A model generated the notes under the pieces. That model was not told the origin of the DNA. It saw only the letters and a program-made list of their open reading frames with translations, and did no database searches. The translations under genes and the position numbers were made by a program. A stretch of DNA of 5,806 nucleotides, taken from contig JAJYAE010000286.1 in assembly GCA_021779695.1 (NCBI GenBank), forward strand, positions 1 to 5,806. Direction: 5' to 3'. This document shows, one piece after another, positions 4,917 to 5,806 of the stretch. The number at the start of each line of letters is the position of its first letter. Position 1 is the first letter of the stretch. This DNA comes from Acidobacteriota bacterium. Its GTDB lineage: Bacteria; Acidobacteriota; Terriglobia; Terriglobales; Acidobacteriaceae.

Positions 4917-5806
4917 ATGCGCGGTGTCTACGAAAACCCGGCAGGAAGCGGCATATGGTGGATTCACTATTATGCTGCGGGCAAGCGTCACCGTGAAAAA
5001 GTCGGGCGCAAGTCGGACGCCATCAAGCTCTACCAGAGCCGAAAGGCCGATGCAGCGGCTGGGCGTAAGCTGCCGGAGCTGCGGAACTCCAAGGTTGTGA
5101 CCGTGAGTGAACTGATTGATGATGTTGTGGAGTTCACGGCGCACCATAAGTACCAGCGCGGCTATAAGAGCAAGGGTGAGATCGTGCGCGAAGCTATGGG
5201 CTCGCGGCCTGCTGCCGAATTGACGCCGCAGGAATTGGAACGCTGGCTTCGTGCCCGCTGCAAAACTGCTGCGACAGCCAATCGCTACAAAGCGTTTATC
5301 TCCCTTTGCTACCGCGAAGGCGTGCGCAACGGAAAGGTCTCGGTCAATCCGGCTCGGCTTGTGCGTCAGCGGAAGGAAGGCACAGGGCGGCTGCGGTTTC
5401 TCAGCCGCGAGGAATACGACAAGCTGCACAAAGTCATCTCGAAGCACTTCCCTGAGCACCTGGCCGAATTCGTGGTGAGCGTCCACACAGGAATGCGCTT
5501 GAGCGAGCAATACACCTGCACGTGGTCCCAGGTGCATCTGGATCGACGGACCATCGAACTGACCAAAACGAAGAATGGGTCGGCGCGCACAGTTCACCTG
5601 AACTCCGATGCGATTGCCGCGCTCGAATCGCTGCGTCGTCCCAGGCAGCATCCCTCCGATCCAGTCTTCCCGCGCGAAGGCAGCAAGAACAGCTTCGACA
5701 CCCGATCATGGTTCCATCCCTGCATGGAAGAAGCAGGCATCACCGAGTATGTCTGGCACTGCAACCGGCACACCTTCTGTTCCTGGCTGGCAATGGCCGG
5801 TGCAAG
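4917..5806 (+). CDS. Tyrosine recombinase/phage-type integrase, 5' portion (3' end outside window)
   Basis: An open frame of 296 codons runs off the right edge. It comprises an N-terminal arm-binding-like part (GVYENPAGSGIWWIHYYAAG, 3-22), a core-binding SAM-like part (about 60-150, with TANRYKAFISLCYREGVRNG at 120-139) and the start of the catalytic domain from about 160. Catalytic residues seen are R194 in HTGMRLSEQ, K219 in TKTKNGSARTVHL, and H281 and R284 in WHCNRHTFCSW. The last H/W and the nucleophilic tyrosine should lie roughly 20-40 residues beyond the edge. The enzyme cuts and rejoins DNA at att sites to integrate or excise an element. The box II core is usually H-x-L-R-H; here it is H-C-N-R-H, a small oddity that keeps H and R. 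The ATG at 4917 is preferred for its GAGGG; an ATG at 4875 would add 14 residues (M-I-A-F-V-R-R-N...). The gene appears more GC-rich than the left cassette. The tyrosine, and so activity, cannot be verified here. Confidence 0.9.
   Translation, partial: MRGVYENPAGSGIWWIHYYAAGKRHREKVGRKSDAIKLYQSRKADAAAGRKLPELRNSKVVTVSELIDDVVEFTAHHKYQRGYKSKGEIVREAMGSRPAAELTPQELERWLRARCKTAATANRYKAFISLCYREGVRNGKVSVNPARLVRQRKEGTGRLRFLSREEYDKLHKVISKHFPEHLAEFVVSVHTGMRLSEQYTCTWSQVHLDRRTIELTKTKNGSARTVHLNSDAIAALESLRRPRQHPSDPVFPREGSKNSFDTRSWFHPCMEEAGITEYVWHCNRHTFCSWLAMAGA

Noticed and set aside
4914..5651. Long minus-strand frame of 245 codons opposite the integrase
   Set aside because: It is antisense to a clear tyrosine recombinase with catalytic motifs. 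Its own translation is low-complexity and unlike any family I know; long antisense frames are common in GC-rich genes.
1..5806. CRISPR array, tRNA or rRNA genes, insertion-sequence ends
   Set aside because: No regularly spaced repeats, no tRNA-like cloverleaf in the gaps, and no transposase motifs or matching terminal inverted repeats were seen.

Overview
The window looks like bacterial accessory DNA: part of a defence or restriction-type cassette, followed by unrelated-looking cargo genes, with an integrase at the right edge. The integrase N-terminus (a GVYE..GSG.WWI.Y pattern, then a charged helix) resembles tyrosine recombinases I associate with soil Acidobacteriota. That is recollection plus inference, so the phylum is tentative. 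The GC content I counted in sample lines is about 50-58% in the left part and up to 65% in the integrase. The left cassette may therefore have a different history, but this was not computed over the whole window.

Layout. (1) Positions 1-2614, + strand: the 3' two-thirds or so of a Z1-domain superfamily 2 helicase-like gene, cut by the left window edge, then a PD-(D/E)XK nuclease-like gene of the DUF4420 type. The two are translationally coupled by a 4-base ATGA overlap. This pair is a known signature of restriction-like loci that also carry a MutL/MORC/Hsp90-type ATPase, a DNA cytosine methyltransferase and often an AIPR protein. Those partners are not in the window; the ATPase and methyltransferase would be expected to the left. 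(2) Positions 2615-2791: a 177-base gap where the next gene of such an operon would normally begin. It holds an inverted repeat, a very good Shine-Dalgarno sequence and only a 19-codon frame, so the operon may be cut short here. (3) Positions 2792-4778, - strand: an AAA_14/DUF4143 ATPase and, upstream of it, a calcineurin-like metallophosphoesterase. A near-perfect 24-bp palindrome lies over the ATPase start region and overlaps a candidate promoter, which suggests autoregulation and a leaderless or nearly leaderless mRNA. (4) Positions 4779-4916: a divergent intergenic region with two small dyads. (5) Positions 4917-5806, + strand: a tyrosine recombinase/integrase cut by the right edge, with catalytic R, K and H-x-x-R visible.

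How they fit together. The helicase-like and nuclease-like proteins probably act together on foreign or unmodified DNA. The integrase offers a means of mobility. The DUF4143 ATPase and the phosphoesterase have no demonstrated link to the cassette; they may be passengers of the same island. Nothing in the window proves a wholly new system. The points most worth following are the shortened 3' end of the Z1/DUF4420 operon and the dyad-controlled DUF4143 ATPase.
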